Below, one piece after another: positions 8,832 to 17,141 of a stretch of DNA of 64,000 nucleotides (position 1 is its first letter; each line of letters begins with the position of its first letter). A program made the position numbers and the translations under genes. The stretch is from Oceanobacillus_B kapialis (GTDB lineage: Bacteria; Bacillota; Bacilli; Bacillales; Amphibacillaceae). The stretch is from assembly GCF_042685265.1 (NCBI RefSeq), contig NZ_JBHUMX010000019.1, one strand, 5' to 3'. The notes under the pieces were generated by a model. That model was not told where the DNA came from and did no database searches. It saw only the letters and a program-made list of their open reading frames with translations.

Positions 8832-9043
8832 TATACCTCTACCTCCATGATTTCTTTTGGTGTATTGAATGTGAACTGAAGATCAATAACAAAGTACTGA
8901 CCATACTTATTGTGCTTTTCATTAATGCCCCATTTGGTTAGGTGCATGTCCTCTTTTGCTTCAGCAACAATGTCTTCTGCTTCCTTACGAGTGTCTGCAT
9001 AATGCTGTTCTTTTGTATTCAATTCTTTTTTAGCCATAATCAT
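8831..9043 (-). CDS. Small conserved-context phage protein
   Basis: A 70-residue protein with a charged helical first half and a short beta-rich C-terminus (GQYFVIDLQFTF). It overlaps the DUF669 start and follows the Cas4-Sak4 fusion, so it belongs to the recombination/replication cluster. Two ATGs (9043 or 9037) are possible after GGAGG. No domain is recognised. Confidence 0.55.
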   Translation of the reverse strand: MIMAKKELNTKEQHYADTRKEAEDIVAEAKEDMHLTKWGINEKHNKYGQYFVIDLQFTFNTPKEIMEVEV

Positions 9044-9065
9044 TCATCCTCCAATTTATTTTAAA

Positions 9066-10949
9066 TTAGTTATTCACACGAGTTCTGCGTTTACGAGTAC
9101 GCTTTGGCTTGTCATCTGCAGGATTTTCCTCTGCAGGTTCTTCACTATCTGAAGAATCTTCTTCACCAGGTGGAGTATCATCAACTGCTTTACGTTCTCT
9201 ACGCTGACGTTTCGATTTTTCTTCCTTTTCGTCTTCAGAAGAATTACGAGATTTTCTTTGACGTTTTGGTTTCTCTTCTTCGGTGGACTCTTTTTCTTCT
9301 GGTTCTGAATCCCGTCTCTTACGGTGGCGTTTTGGTTTTTCTTCTGCTGCTTCTTCCTCAACTTGATCTGCAGCCTCACTTACCTTTTCATTCTCTTCTT
9401 CTGCAGTATCCCGTTTCTTGCTTTCACGCTTCGGTTTATCAGTTTTCTTCTTAGTTATTTTTCCTTCCTGGGCAGCAGTGAGCTCTTCAATGAAAGTATC
9501 CATTTCTAGTGGAATGGTATCTACTTGGAAATCAAATCTACCTCCACCAAACACATTTTGTTTCTTTGCTAATTGCAGGTGACGTTCATCATTGGAATCT
9601 ACATAAGCTCGTAGTGTTAGATCAACTGTTCCAGTAAGGAAATTAGCAATTTTATCTTTTATATTTGGTTTGAAGGTTGTTCGTTTTGCTCCACCTTTAA
9701 GACTAATTTCTTCCGCTATTTCTTTAGAGATATAGATCACTTGGTAACCTAACGCTTTTAATCTCTTCATTGCATTGTTAAATTCAGTGGTAACTTTTGA
9801 CCAGCCTTTACCATAAGAACCATCGGATTCATGTTCCCATCCGTTTTTCTCAAAGACATATACTCGGCATTGTTCGTAAATGTCTTCTACTAGATCCAGG
9901 GCAACAGCTTCATAGTCATTCTCAACTGTCTCTAAATCTTGAATGGTGTCTAGGAAAACTTCCCATGCTAACTTACGAACTGTTCTGCGACCTTCTTTTG
10001 TAACTTCATCTTTTAAAGGAATAACTGGTGCAGTAGTGTTATCCGTATTTCCATCGGTGTTAAGGAATAGTACGTTGTCTACTTGATCTACAAATGTTGA
10101 TTTTCCTACATAACTATCTGCGTATATCCAGAAGTCGGGTCGTGTATCAATTGTTCTTTCTCTTCGTTCATTTTTTGGTAATGCCATTTGAACCTCTCCT
10201 TTTTCATTTTGAATAGCTTCCAAGTAATTTGGTTGAAAGCGTGGGTTGCAGCTGAAACAATTGCCACTAACATTCTTTGGGTATGAATTAGCAGTCTCTA
10301 TTTTCTTAATGCTATTTTTGAAATAAACGACATTCATTTCGTCGTATTCAATCGGAACCATTTTTACACTGCTGTCTTCTACTGCTTGTACTATTCGTTT
10401 TCGATAATGGAATAGATCCTCATTATCTTTTTGCTTAATGCCTGTCTTTGGAACAAACAAGAAAGCCATTCGCTTCACATCAAATCCATCTTGTTCCAAG
10501 TAATGTTTATAGATGTGCAGCTGACCACTATCTAGGTAATTCTTGATGTTATTAGAATACTTGAAGTCCAGGACCATGCTTTCTCCATTTGGTGTAGTTA
10601 GAATTAGATCGACAAACCCTCTGTAATCCGGCTTATCAATGTAATACTCGTGAATGTAGTCAAAGCCTACAAAGTTTTCTACCAGGTAATCTTTTACTTT
10701 GGGTATCAAGATTTCTAGTTTCATAGCTTCATGGATAATCGCATTTGTGAGAACCGGGAAAGCATTGTAATATTCTTCAAGTGCAGTTTCAACATCTGTC
10801 TCAATGCCTTTGTGCAATGCATTTCCAATAATCAATGGGTTATCAGCATCTAACTTTGGTAATTCTGTGAGCTTGTCAATGTACCTTAATCTAAAATGGT
10901 ATGGACAATCTTCAAATAGAGAGACGCGTGAGTATGAATATTGAGTCAT
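9066..10949 (-). CDS. Cas4-like nuclease fused to Sak4-like ATPase (recombination)
   Basis: A 627-residue fusion. Residues 1-245 form a PD-(D/E)XK nuclease: H46, D114 in GFVDLIL, and D128/K130 in VLDFKYS, with Cys15 and a CFSC pair near 231-234 as in Cas4-like proteins. Residues about 255-490 form an AAA/RecA-like domain (AAA_24, Sak4 type) with Walker A YADSYVGKST (GKS 282-284). The last 130 residues are a highly charged tail with repeated KPKRxRKxR blocks. The two halves are usually separate genes. The second half has its own consensus ribosome site and ATG, so a 373-residue ATPase may also be made. Confidence 0.82.
   Translation of the reverse strand: MTQYSYSRVSLFEDCPYHFRLRYIDKLTELPKLDADNPLIIGNALHKGIETDVETALEEYYNAFPVLTNAIIHEAMKLEILIPKVKDYLVENFVGFDYIHEYYIDKPDYRGFVDLILTTPNGESMVLDFKYSNNIKNYLDSGQLHIYKHYLEQDGFDVKRMAFLFVPKTGIKQKDNEDLFHYRKRIVQAVEDSSVKMVPIEYDEMNVVYFKNSIKKIETANSYPKNVSGNCFSCNPRFQPNYLEAIQNEKGEVQMALPKNERRERTIDTRPDFWIYADSYVGKSTFVDQVDNVLFLNTDGNTDNTTAPVIPLKDEVTKEGRRTVRKLAWEVFLDTIQDLETVENDYEAVALDLVEDIYEQCRVYVFEKNGWEHESDGSYGKGWSKVTTEFNNAMKRLKALGYQVIYISKEIAEEISLKGGAKRTTFKPNIKDKIANFLTGTVDLTLRAYVDSNDERHLQLAKKQNVFGGGRFDFQVDTIPLEMDTFIEELTAAQEGKITKKKTDKPKRESKKRDTAEEENEKVSEAADQVEEEAAEEKPKRHRKRRDSEPEEKESTEEEKPKRQRKSRNSSEDEKEEKSKRQRRERKAVDDTPPGEEDSSDSEEPAEENPADDKPKRTRKRRTRVNN
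10185..10203 (-). promoter_or_regulatory. Internal ribosome-binding site and start inside the Cas4-Sak4 fusion
   Basis: On the minus strand AAAGGAG lies 8 bases before an in-frame ATG (10187-10185) encoding MALPKNERRE, which looks like the native N-terminus of a Sak4-type protein. It predicts a 373-residue product from 10187 to 9066 in addition to the full fusion. Confidence 0.6.
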
Positions 10950-11230
10950 TCCTTCATCACTTCCATTAACCTAATGTTGGATTGCTCAACATGTTTTACA
11001 AAGTCATTTAAGTTTTTAATTTGCTCTCTATCAATAAGCAATTCCTTTCGTTGAATAAAGAGTAATGCAGATAGAATGCTTTTTGAATAACCTTTAAATA
11101 CCCACTTTTGTATGGTTTCTTTGGTCCTTGGTATAAACACATTTTCATACCTTTCAACCGTTACATTCATGCTGTCATATTCTTTAATGCGGACATTTTC
11201 AATTGTCATAATGACTTTCTTTTCGCTCAT
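10946..11230 (-). CDS. Unknown small protein in the recombination cluster
   Basis: A 94-residue protein with a beta-rich N-terminus and a helical C-terminus (ELLIDREQIKNLNDFVKHVE). It overlaps both neighbours by four bases (ATGA), so it is translated together with VRR-NUC upstream and the Cas4-Sak4 fusion downstream. No domain is recognised; an accessory role in phage recombination is inferred only from coupling. Confidence 0.6.
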   Translation of the reverse strand: MSEKKVIMTIENVRIKEYDSMNVTVERYENVFIPRTKETIQKWVFKGYSKSILSALLFIQRKELLIDREQIKNLNDFVKHVEQSNIRLMEVMKE

Positions 11231-11508
11231 TCAAACCACCTCTCTTTCCAGGCTTGAAAATCTTTCGGCCTTAAGATATAGGCTTCTCCACCAGAGTCTT
11301 TTATTTTGCGAATGTTATATAGCTGCAGCTTACTGGCCACGCCAACTTCCGTTTTTAATTCAATCCCGTGAAAGGTTCCATCAATGCAAGCTAGTATGTC
11401 TGGAACACCTTCTTTGGTGTATTGGGAACCTGCCCAATACTTAATGTGCCAGGTACCTTTTTCTTTCAGGAAAGCAATTACTTTCTTTTGAAAAGCAGAT
11501 TCCTTCAT
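11227..11508 (-). CDS. VRR-NUC domain nuclease
   Basis: A 93-residue single-domain VRR-NUC protein. The motif GVPDILACID...GIELKTE (residues about 34-53) gives the D...ExK site of PD-(D/E)XK nucleases, with a Gln in LQLYNIRKI following. Phage VRR-NUC proteins lie with SNF2 helicases and are thought to act as flap or junction-type nucleases. It overlaps both neighbours by ATGA. Confidence 0.88.
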   Translation of the reverse strand: MKESAFQKKVIAFLKEKGTWHIKYWAGSQYTKEGVPDILACIDGTFHGIELKTEVGVASKLQLYNIRKIKDSGGEAYILRPKDFQAWKERWFE

Positions 11509-11645
11509 ACTTTCACCACCAGTAATGGTTCAGGGTATATGAATCCATTTTTTATTGAGTGCTTGGCATGTAAATTTCTAAAACACTCTGCATGGGATCC
11601 CTTTACATATATTTTTTTCGACTCCATTCCAACAATCACAATCAT
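11505..11645 (-). CDS. 46-residue coupled small protein between DUF1351 and VRR-NUC
   Basis: Read directly from the sequence: ATG at 11645 overlaps the DUF1351 stop (ATGA), and the TGA at 11507-11505 overlaps the VRR-NUC start. The peptide begins MIVIVGMESKKIYVKG and is basic. Perfect stop-start coupling on both sides supports it as a real gene. Function unknown. Confidence 0.65.
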   Translation of the reverse strand: MIVIVGMESKKIYVKGSHAECFRNLHAKHSIKNGFIYPEPLLVVKV

Positions 11646-12478
11646 TTTTCTATCACTTTCCAAGTAAGACCATTGCTGCTCATATACTCTTCTAGCATTT
11701 CTAGTTCGTGTTCTTCCCCATTAACTTCATAGCACTCTGCATAGGTTTCTTGGTCTGTACTAACTGAAGCAGGAGCACTACTGAATGGGACTTGTTCATA
11801 TTGAACCTCACTAACCTTTTTTTGCGCATCATACTCAATTCGCTCCTTAATTTCCTCAACGCTTTGATAGTCAAGTAACGTAATATAGGATGAAATTGGT
11901 AGATTACTAGTACGCTTAGTATTCACCAGCTCAACATGAGACTTAATAACTTCCTGATCAGCTTCTTCTTTATCTTGTTGGATACCAAAATGTTCAGCTG
12001 CTTTAAGGAGCTCTGCCTTAATGGATTTCATAGTTTTGCTCTTTGTTAGATATGAATCTTCCACAACTAACTTGGCAGCGTACTTTTCATTAAGACTTTC
12101 TACATGTACCAGGTGGTCAATGTACCCCTCAATTTCCAACCGTTTAATATTCTTCCGTTCTTCTTCAAACTGATCATGCTGCTCTTTCAATGGATTAATG
12201 ACAGAGTCAAACTTTTCACCAAGTTCCTTACACTGTTTTTCAAAATCGGTAACGGATTTAGTCAACTCTTTTTTAGTTTCTTTACGGTAAGTGTCTAAAG
12301 CCTTTTTACCTTTGTTTAATTCAGTGATTGTTTTCTTGCAAGCTGTTGCATCTTTATCGGTAAACTCTAACCCTTCATATTTTTTCAATTGCTTATCCAA
12401 AACTACAGATAATTCATCAAAGTTAAACTCTACTGCTGCAGGTATAAGTTCAATCGTTTTGACTTGTAGTTCGTTCAT
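11642..12478 (-). CDS. DUF1351 phage protein
   Basis: A 278-residue protein resembling the DUF1351 family: a short N-terminal region, a long coiled coil (about residues 25-110, rich in Lys/Glu), and a C-terminal tail with a further short fold (SSNGLTWKVIEK). The family lies in phage recombination modules; its molecular role is not established. The start at 12478 is chosen because AGGAGG precedes it; the upstream ATG has no site. It overlaps the helicase gene by 29 bases. Confidence 0.7.
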   Translation of the reverse strand: MNELQVKTIELIPAAVEFNFDELSVVLDKQLKKYEGLEFTDKDATACKKTITELNKGKKALDTYRKETKKELTKSVTDFEKQCKELGEKFDSVINPLKEQHDQFEEERKNIKRLEIEGYIDHLVHVESLNEKYAAKLVVEDSYLTKSKTMKSIKAELLKAAEHFGIQQDKEEADQEVIKSHVELVNTKRTSNLPISSYITLLDYQSVEEIKERIEYDAQKKVSEVQYEQVPFSSAPASVSTDQETYAECYEVNGEEHELEMLEEYMSSNGLTWKVIEK

Positions 12479-13700
12479 ATTCTTCCTCCTCAAATAATTC
12501 ATCTGTGTAATCCTTCCGTTTCTCTAGGACTTCCTTCATTCTCCATTCAATACTCCCTTGGGTAAGTAAGAAGTAATAGAAGCAAGGTCTTTCTTGACCA
12601 ATACGGTTAATTCGTTTCTTACTTTGTTCAAACAACTCACTGCTATCTGTAAGTGTGAAATAAATAATCTTGTTTGCCTTTTGAAGATTTAACCCCATAG
12701 CTCCTGCCTGGTACTGAATTAACGTCACGCTATTTTCATGTTCTTCATAGGGTGTTAAATCCTTTAAATCACCATTAATAGTTGCAATAGGCCGTGCTAT
12801 CATTTCAACCAGGTCTGCATATTCTTTTTTGAAGTTATAGAAAATGATAATCCGGTCATTAGTACTATCTAGAAGATCACGAACATATTGAAGTTTGTTT
12901 TGGTTATATACACCTGCAAGTTGTCTTAAATAAAGCTTCTTAGTTGTGGCAGTATCACCAATTAATTCTTCACCGTTGATCTCAATAATGTGATCTTTAG
13001 CGAAATCGCGATATTCTTTAGTACTTTTAATCTTTACTATCTGATCATTCATTGGTGGAAGGTCAAAGACTTCTTCCGTTTTCATGAACACCGCCCCGTA
13101 CTTACGCAATTTACTTTTGAGTCTATCTACATTCTTATAACCAGTAATTTTGTATTGTTGATTCAAGTCGTCCCATTCCTGGACGACGAATTGCTTCAGG
13201 AATAACTTCTTACTGATTTTCCAACCAAGTAAGTGAAGCTGGCTCCATAGTTCTTCGTATTTCCCACCTGTCGGAGTACCGGATAGTAAGATCACATTCT
13301 CAGCAGCTAAACTTAAAATAAATTTAGATCGGTTGGACTTCTCATTTTTAATCATGGAAGACTCGTCCAACATTAATGTGAAGTGCTTTAATTTTTCTAG
13401 TTCTGGCCTTCGCCAAACTTTGTCATAGTTAACGATCAAGACACTTTCTTCTGGAATACGTTCGATAATCTGTTTATCAAAAACGATTACCTGGTAATCC
13501 GGATAATGCTCTTCAAAGTGTTCCTTCCAGTCCGCTATTTTGGACTTTTGACAGATTACTAGGTTATATGGTGTATTAAGCTCCCACATTTTTTCTGAGC
13601 CCACATATGTCTTTCCAAGTCCCATATCGAGGTAGTAAGCTACCCTATCATAGGAATAAGTGGCGTTGAGAACTTTTTCTTGGTGTTCGAATAGTTTCAT
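12450..13700 (-). CDS. SNF2-family DEAD/DEAH helicase
   Basis: A 416-residue compact SNF2 ATPase. Motif I is DMGLGKT (25-31), motif II LDESS (111-115), motif III LLSGTPTGG, and the C-terminal RecA domain ends with motif VI RINRIGQERP. This short form is common in Firmicutes phage replication modules with VRR-NUC and a primase-helicase. It probably remodels or unwinds replication and recombination intermediates. A weak GAAGTGAT site precedes the ATG. Confidence 0.88.
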   Translation of the reverse strand: MKLFEHQEKVLNATYSYDRVAYYLDMGLGKTYVGSEKMWELNTPYNLVICQKSKIADWKEHFEEHYPDYQVIVFDKQIIERIPEESVLIVNYDKVWRRPELEKLKHFTLMLDESSMIKNEKSNRSKFILSLAAENVILLSGTPTGGKYEELWSQLHLLGWKISKKLFLKQFVVQEWDDLNQQYKITGYKNVDRLKSKLRKYGAVFMKTEEVFDLPPMNDQIVKIKSTKEYRDFAKDHIIEINGEELIGDTATTKKLYLRQLAGVYNQNKLQYVRDLLDSTNDRIIIFYNFKKEYADLVEMIARPIATINGDLKDLTPYEEHENSVTLIQYQAGAMGLNLQKANKIIYFTLTDSSELFEQSKKRINRIGQERPCFYYFLLTQGSIEWRMKEVLEKRKDYTDELFEEEEYERTTSQND

Positions 13701-13781
13701 TTACATCACTTCATTTCGTGCTATAATGGCTTTGTTAATGTTTTTGTTTAAGTAGTCAGTTACAGCTGACTGCTTTTTTCT

Positions 13782-13871
13782 TTAGAACATAATCCATGAA
13801 ATTAATGAAACAAGTGTTACAGCACCTACTACGTTGACTGTGAAATCTTTGGCCGTGTACTTCGTGTTCAA
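13782..13871 (-). CDS. 29-residue membrane micro-protein 2 (prophage A)
   Basis: Translated directly: TTG start at 13871 after AGGGGGTGAT. The peptide has a short polar N-terminus (MNTKYTAKDF) and one hydrophobic helix ending WIMF. It follows another micro-ORF of the same length by 16 bases. Function unknown; the pair could modify the membrane or a host membrane enzyme. Confidence 0.5.
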   Translation of the reverse strand: MNTKYTAKDFTVNVVGAVTLVSLISWIMF

Positions 13872-13887
13872 TTTTGATCACCCCCTC

Positions 13888-13977
13888 TCAATAAGTAACC
13901 AGTAGATACCACAACCATCCAACAACAACCCAGAACAACAAATTATAGAACCAATCAGCAGCCGTTAGCTTTTTCAT
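13888..13977 (-). CDS. 29-residue membrane micro-protein 1 (prophage A)
   Basis: Translated directly: ATG at 13977 overlaps the upstream TGA by one base. The peptide begins MKKLTAADWF and then forms one Trp-rich transmembrane helix ending LVTY. Stop-start coupling supports expression. No homologue is recognised. Confidence 0.5.
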   Translation of the reverse strand: MKKLTAADWFYNLLFWVVVGWLWYLLVTY

Positions 13978-14216
13978 CAAAACCAATGCCTTTGAGCATA
14001 CTCAGCAGATGCAAGCTGATCACTCTTTTTCTTCTTCTCATGAAGTGCAAAGAGCTCATTAAATGAGTGTTCTATTTGAAATACTGCATTCTTCTTTAAG
14101 TCTTGATTTGCAGTTTCTGCAGCTTTTAATCCATCAAGCCCTGCATTCATTAGATTTTCAATATGATCTAAGACTTTAGGCATGTCCTCCATCTTGTAAT
14201 GTTGCAGCAGTGACAT
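13977..14216 (-). CDS. Small helical early protein (prophage A)
   Basis: A 79-residue, mostly helical protein (LDHIENLMNAGLDGLKAAE). ATG 14216 follows GGAAGG by 8 bases and is preferred to the GTG at 14225. Its 5' end overlaps the previous gene by 41 bases and its stop couples to a membrane micro-protein. No domain recognised. Confidence 0.5.
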   Translation of the reverse strand: MSLLQHYKMEDMPKVLDHIENLMNAGLDGLKAAETANQDLKKNAVFQIEHSFNELFALHEKKKKSDQLASAEYAQRHWF

Positions 14217-14361
14217 TTTTCTCACCTTCCATTCTGCTTAAAATTTCTTCTTCAAGATCGTAGTAAAATGATCTGGCGTGAGCTCCCCCGCCTGGTAAAT
14301 CCTGTGCAGCTTGTCGAAAGACTTTAAGTAAATCTTTATTCGACATTTCTTCATGAGTCAT
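14176..14361 (-). CDS. Small early protein (prophage A)
   Basis: A 61-residue protein beginning MTHEEMSNKDLLKVF. It starts at an ATGA overlap with the excisionase-like gene and overlaps the next gene. Helical and acidic; no function recognised. Context places it in the first leftward transcript. Confidence 0.5.
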   Translation of the reverse strand: MTHEEMSNKDLLKVFRQAAQDLPGGGAHARSFYYDLEEEILSRMEGEKNVTAATLQDGGHA

Positions 14362-14558
14362 TTGATTTCACTCCCCTCAGGATCCAACCAATCTTCAATT
14401 TTATTTAAATCAAATATAATTTTGGATCCTACTCTCTTATGAGGAATCTCGTCCTCTTTAACCAAACGGTAAATAAATGATCTTGAAAGTTTATTACCAG
14501 TTTGATCAAGATAATCGACTAGCCCCTTAACATCAGTGCGTTTTCCAACTTGATTCAT
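14358..14558 (-). CDS. xis: Excisionase-like MerR/HTH_17 DNA-binding protein
   Basis: A 66-residue winged-helix protein. SRSFIYRLVKEDEIPHKRVGSK (about residues 25-46, shown in part) with a following FDLNKIEDWL has the HTH_17/excisionase pattern, in which the loop before the second helix contacts DNA. Located in the leftward early operon divergent from the integrase, it is the likely directionality factor for excision of prophage A; a general DNA-binding role is the alternative. Confidence 0.7.
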   Translation of the reverse strand: MNQVGKRTDVKGLVDYLDQTGNKLSRSFIYRLVKEDEIPHKRVGSKIIFDLNKIEDWLDPEGSEIK

Positions 14559-14572
14559 TTCTCACACCTTCC

Positions 14573-14755
14573 TTAGATACCTAAGATCTTTCTAATATGT
14601 TTAATATGTGCTTGTGCTTTAGGGCCAGTTTTCCGACCATTGATGATATCTGATAGATAAGCATTGGAAATACCAATTTCTTCAGCTAACTCTTTCTGGC
14701 TCATTTTCAATATAAATAACTTTGAACGAACCTTGACCCCCAATTCCTTTGACAT
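14573..14755 (-). CDS. Cro-like XRE repressor
   Basis: A 60-residue HTH_3 protein: SQKELAEEIGISNAYLSDII near residues 20-40 is the helix-turn-helix. ATG 14755 lies 7 bases from AAAGGAGG, so the TTG two codons upstream is not used here. It is the first gene of the leftward transcript, divergent from the CI-type repressor, the classic Cro position. Confidence 0.8.
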   Translation of the reverse strand: MSKELGVKVRSKLFILKMSQKELAEEIGISNAYLSDIINGRKTGPKAQAHIKHIRKILGI

Positions 14756-14781
14756 ATACAATCCTCCTTTTGTAAAATATA

Positions 14782-15002
14782 AGCTAAAAAGTTAGCTAAT
14801 TCTCTAAAATCTATTGACATAAATTAAAGAAGATTATAGAATACAAGCATAGCTAAATAAGACTTTTGAAAAGCCTACTGTACAACATTTCACCGTTCCC
14901 CAACGTAAAAAATGTATTTAGACAGGTTGTCTTTTTTGTACTCTTTTTAGCTAACAAATTAGCTTATGGACATAGTATATTAAAGAACTTTATAGAAGTC
15001 AA
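14782..15002. promoter_or_regulatory. Divergent switch region with two perfect operators (prophage A)
   Basis: Two 16-bp palindromes, AGCTAAaaagTTAGCT (14782-14797) and AGCTAAcaaaTTAGCT (14949-14964), plus a half-site AGCTAA at 14851. A leftward promoter has -35 TTGACT (15002-14997), a 17-bp spacer and -10 TATACT (14979-14974), with the second operator just downstream. A rightward promoter has TTGACA (14814-14819) and TAGAAT (14837-14842) at 17 bp. A small hairpin AGACA/TGTCT plus six T (about 14920-14937) lies between that promoter and the repressor gene. Confidence 0.7.
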
Positions 15003-15058
15003 CAATGTTCTACAAATTTCTTTAATTTATGGACCGTAAGATTTATAGGATGGTTGAT

Positions 15059-15394
15059 ATGACAACGTTTGAAAGGGTTAAAAAACTTTGTAAGAAACAT
15101 GGAATTACTATAGTTCAATTAGAAGATAAGGTGGGTTTTGGAAGAAATTCAATGTACTCTTGGAAAAGAAACCGGCCTTCATCAGAGAAGTTAGAAAAAG
15201 TAGCTGATTACTTTAATGTATCAATCGACTATTTATTAGGCCGTACTGAGAACCCTCATCTCCCCGATCAAGAGGAAGATATACATACAATAGCTGCACA
15301 TCATGAAGGAGAAGAATGGACTGAGGAGGAATTAGAAGAAATAAAAAGATTTAAAGAGTTTGTGAAATTGAAGAGACGACAGCAGGGGGAATAA
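15059..15394 (+). CDS. CI-type XRE repressor (prophage A)
   Basis: A 111-residue repressor. The HTH_3 domain covers residues about 5-60 (TIVQLEDKVGFGRNSMYSW as recognition region), followed by FNVSIDYLLGRTE typical of phage Xre repressors and an acidic helical tail. ATG 15059 follows AGGATGG; the ATG at 15029 has no site. It presumably binds the AGCTAA palindromes and keeps the leftward operon off. The ImmA-like gene starts two bases after its stop, the usual repressor-protease pair. Confidence 0.85.
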   Translation: MTTFERVKKLCKKHGITIVQLEDKVGFGRNSMYSWKRNRPSSEKLEKVADYFNVSIDYLLGRTENPHLPDQEEDIHTIAAHHEGEEWTEEELEEIKRFKEFVKLKRRQQGE

Positions 15395-15395
15395 C

Positions 15396-15860
15396 ATGCG
15401 GTATGAAATGCTTTTATCAGAAGCTTTTTCTGAAGGTATTCATGTGTCAGAAGAGTATATTGAAGGAAACAGAATTAAAGGACTATATAGTGATAATGTC
15501 ATCTGGATTAGTGACAAGCTAAAGACGAATACTGAAAAATATTGTGTCCTAGCTGAAGAGCTTGGACACTATCATACAACTGAAGGAGACATTATCGACC
15601 AATCACCTATTGTAAACAGAAAACAAGAATTAAGAGCAAGGCTCTGGGCTTACGAAAAAGCAGTGTCTTTATCTAAGGTAATACAAGCACATAAGCTCTA
15701 TATAAGAAACAAATTTGAGTTAGCGGATTACTTAGGAGTCACTGAGTATTTTTTAGAAAAAGCGATTGAACGTTACAAAGAAATTCATGGACTTACTGTT
15801 AATCACAATGGTTATACAATATGCTTTGAACCCTTAGGCGTCATTGAGTGGTTTGAGTAG
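15396..15860 (+). CDS. immA: ImmA/IrrE-like metallopeptidase (prophage A)
   Basis: A 154-residue IrrE-type protein. The active-site segment is LAEELGHYHTTEGD (about residues 51-64): the HExxH motif is present as E-E-L-G-H, a variant frequent in phage ImmA-like proteins, with a later Glu/Asp region in LRARLWAYEKA. Such proteins cleave the partner Xre repressor on induction. AGGGGGA precedes the ATG. The lost first His makes full catalytic activity uncertain. Confidence 0.75.
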   Translation: MRYEMLLSEAFSEGIHVSEEYIEGNRIKGLYSDNVIWISDKLKTNTEKYCVLAEELGHYHTTEGDIIDQSPIVNRKQELRARLWAYEKAVSLSKVIQAHKLYIRNKFELADYLGVTEYFLEKAIERYKEIHGLTVNHNGYTICFEPLGVIEWFE

Positions 15861-15882
15861 TATATTTTTTTACCCATAGATA

Positions 15883-15896
15883 CGAACAAACATTCT
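15883..15896 (+). promoter_or_regulatory. Possible LexA (DinR) box upstream of the integrase
   Basis: CGAACAAACATTCT matches the Bacillus LexA consensus CGAACrnryGTTyC at 12 of 14 positions and lies just before the integrase ribosome site. Two mismatches make this tentative. Confidence 0.35.
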
Positions 15897-15914
15897 TATT
15901 TGGGAGGTAGTTTT

Positions 15915-17084
15915 ATGGCAAGTTATAGAGAAATATCGAAAGGTAAGTATAAATTAACTGTAGAACTAGGCTATGTAGGAGGAAAAAGAAAGAAGAAAAA
16001 TAAAACGGTCTCTGCTAAAAACAAAACTGAAGCAAGTAAAATGCTAACCCTATTAGAAGCAGAGGTTTTATCTAAACAGTTACTAGATGAAACCAAGTTA
16101 TCTGTAGAAGGGTTTTACAATCAATGGCTTGATAAGTTTGCAAAAGACCATTACGGCATTCGCACACTTCAAGAAACCAAGAATATCTTTGAAAAAAGGC
16201 TGATACCTGAATTTGGTCCAATGAAAATAAAGGACGTAAAGAAGATCCATATTGTTAATTATTTTGATGATTTAAAGAAGAATGGGAAACGTTTGGATGG
16301 TAAGGAAGGTAAATTATCGACTTCAAGTATAAAGAACGTCTACAAGGCTTTAAATGCCTTATTTAAAGTGGCGGAGGAATGGGAACTTATTGAAAGTAAT
16401 CCTTGTGAAAAAATCAAATTACCGAAAGTAGTTCATAAAAAGTCGGATGTATATTCATTAGAAGAATCAAAACAGTTATTCTCTAGCCTTGAGAAAGAAG
16501 AAATTACTTGGCAGTTAATTGTACAAGCAGCTGCAGTACTTGGTGCTCGTGAAGGTGAAATAGCAGCATTGGAAGGAAAGCACCTCGATGTCGCAAATAA
16601 CGCTATTACAATAGAACAAGCTTTAGTTAATATTACTGGGGAAGGGATAAAACTAAAGTCCACTAAAACAGATCGTACACGTAAGGTGTCTGTACCAAAG
16701 GAATTAATGAAAGCTCTTAAAAAACTTAGGGCAATAAAATACGAGCATCAAATGGAAGTAGGAGAAGACCTTTGGAAATGGCCGGGTCATTTATTCTTAT
16801 TTTCAAATGAATATGGCCAACCTTTACGTCCTGATTCTATTAGTCAAAGATGGATACGTTTTTTAAATAAAGAAGGGAACAAAGAATTAAAGAAAATCAG
16901 ATTTCATGATCTAAGGCACACTTCAGCTACCCTCATAATTAATCAGAATGTACATGCAAAGATTATCCAAGAGAGACTAGGACACTCTAAAATAAGCACC
17001 ACCATGGATACTTATGGACACGTATTACAAGAAGCAGAACAAAGTGCAGCTACTCATTTTGAAACATTATTTAAGAAGTCATAA
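15915..17084 (+). CDS. int: Tyrosine integrase of prophage A
   Basis: A 389-residue phage integrase. Residues 1-60 form the arm-binding AP2-like domain (basic KKKNKTV), residues 62-165 the core-binding SAM-like domain and residues 180-385 the catalytic domain. Catalytic residues visible are Arg in GAREGEIAAL, HDLRHTSATLI (H-x-x-R), and LGHSKISTTMDTYGHV (His and Tyr nucleophile). ATG 15915 follows GGGAGG; the TTG at 15900 lies inside that site. The gene ends 95 bases from the tRNA-Arg 3' end, the inferred attachment site. Confidence 0.95.
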   Translation: MASYREISKGKYKLTVELGYVGGKRKKKNKTVSAKNKTEASKMLTLLEAEVLSKQLLDETKLSVEGFYNQWLDKFAKDHYGIRTLQETKNIFEKRLIPEFGPMKIKDVKKIHIVNYFDDLKKNGKRLDGKEGKLSTSSIKNVYKALNALFKVAEEWELIESNPCEKIKLPKVVHKKSDVYSLEESKQLFSSLEKEEITWQLIVQAAAVLGAREGEIAALEGKHLDVANNAITIEQALVNITGEGIKLKSTKTDRTRKVSVPKELMKALKKLRAIKYEHQMEVGEDLWKWPGHLFLFSNEYGQPLRPDSISQRWIRFLNKEGNKELKKIRFHDLRHTSATLIINQNVHAKIIQERLGHSKISTTMDTYGHVLQEAEQSAATHFETLFKKS

Positions 17085-17141
17085 AAATGGTATCCTATCG
17101 GTATCTTTTCAAGCAAATTAAATCCTCTAATAAAATAAAAA

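Noticed and set aside
13751..13778. GTCAG/CTGAC hairpin with a plus-strand T-run
   Set aside because: No plus-strand gene ends here; it may be incidental or an antisense terminator, so it is not listed as a feature.
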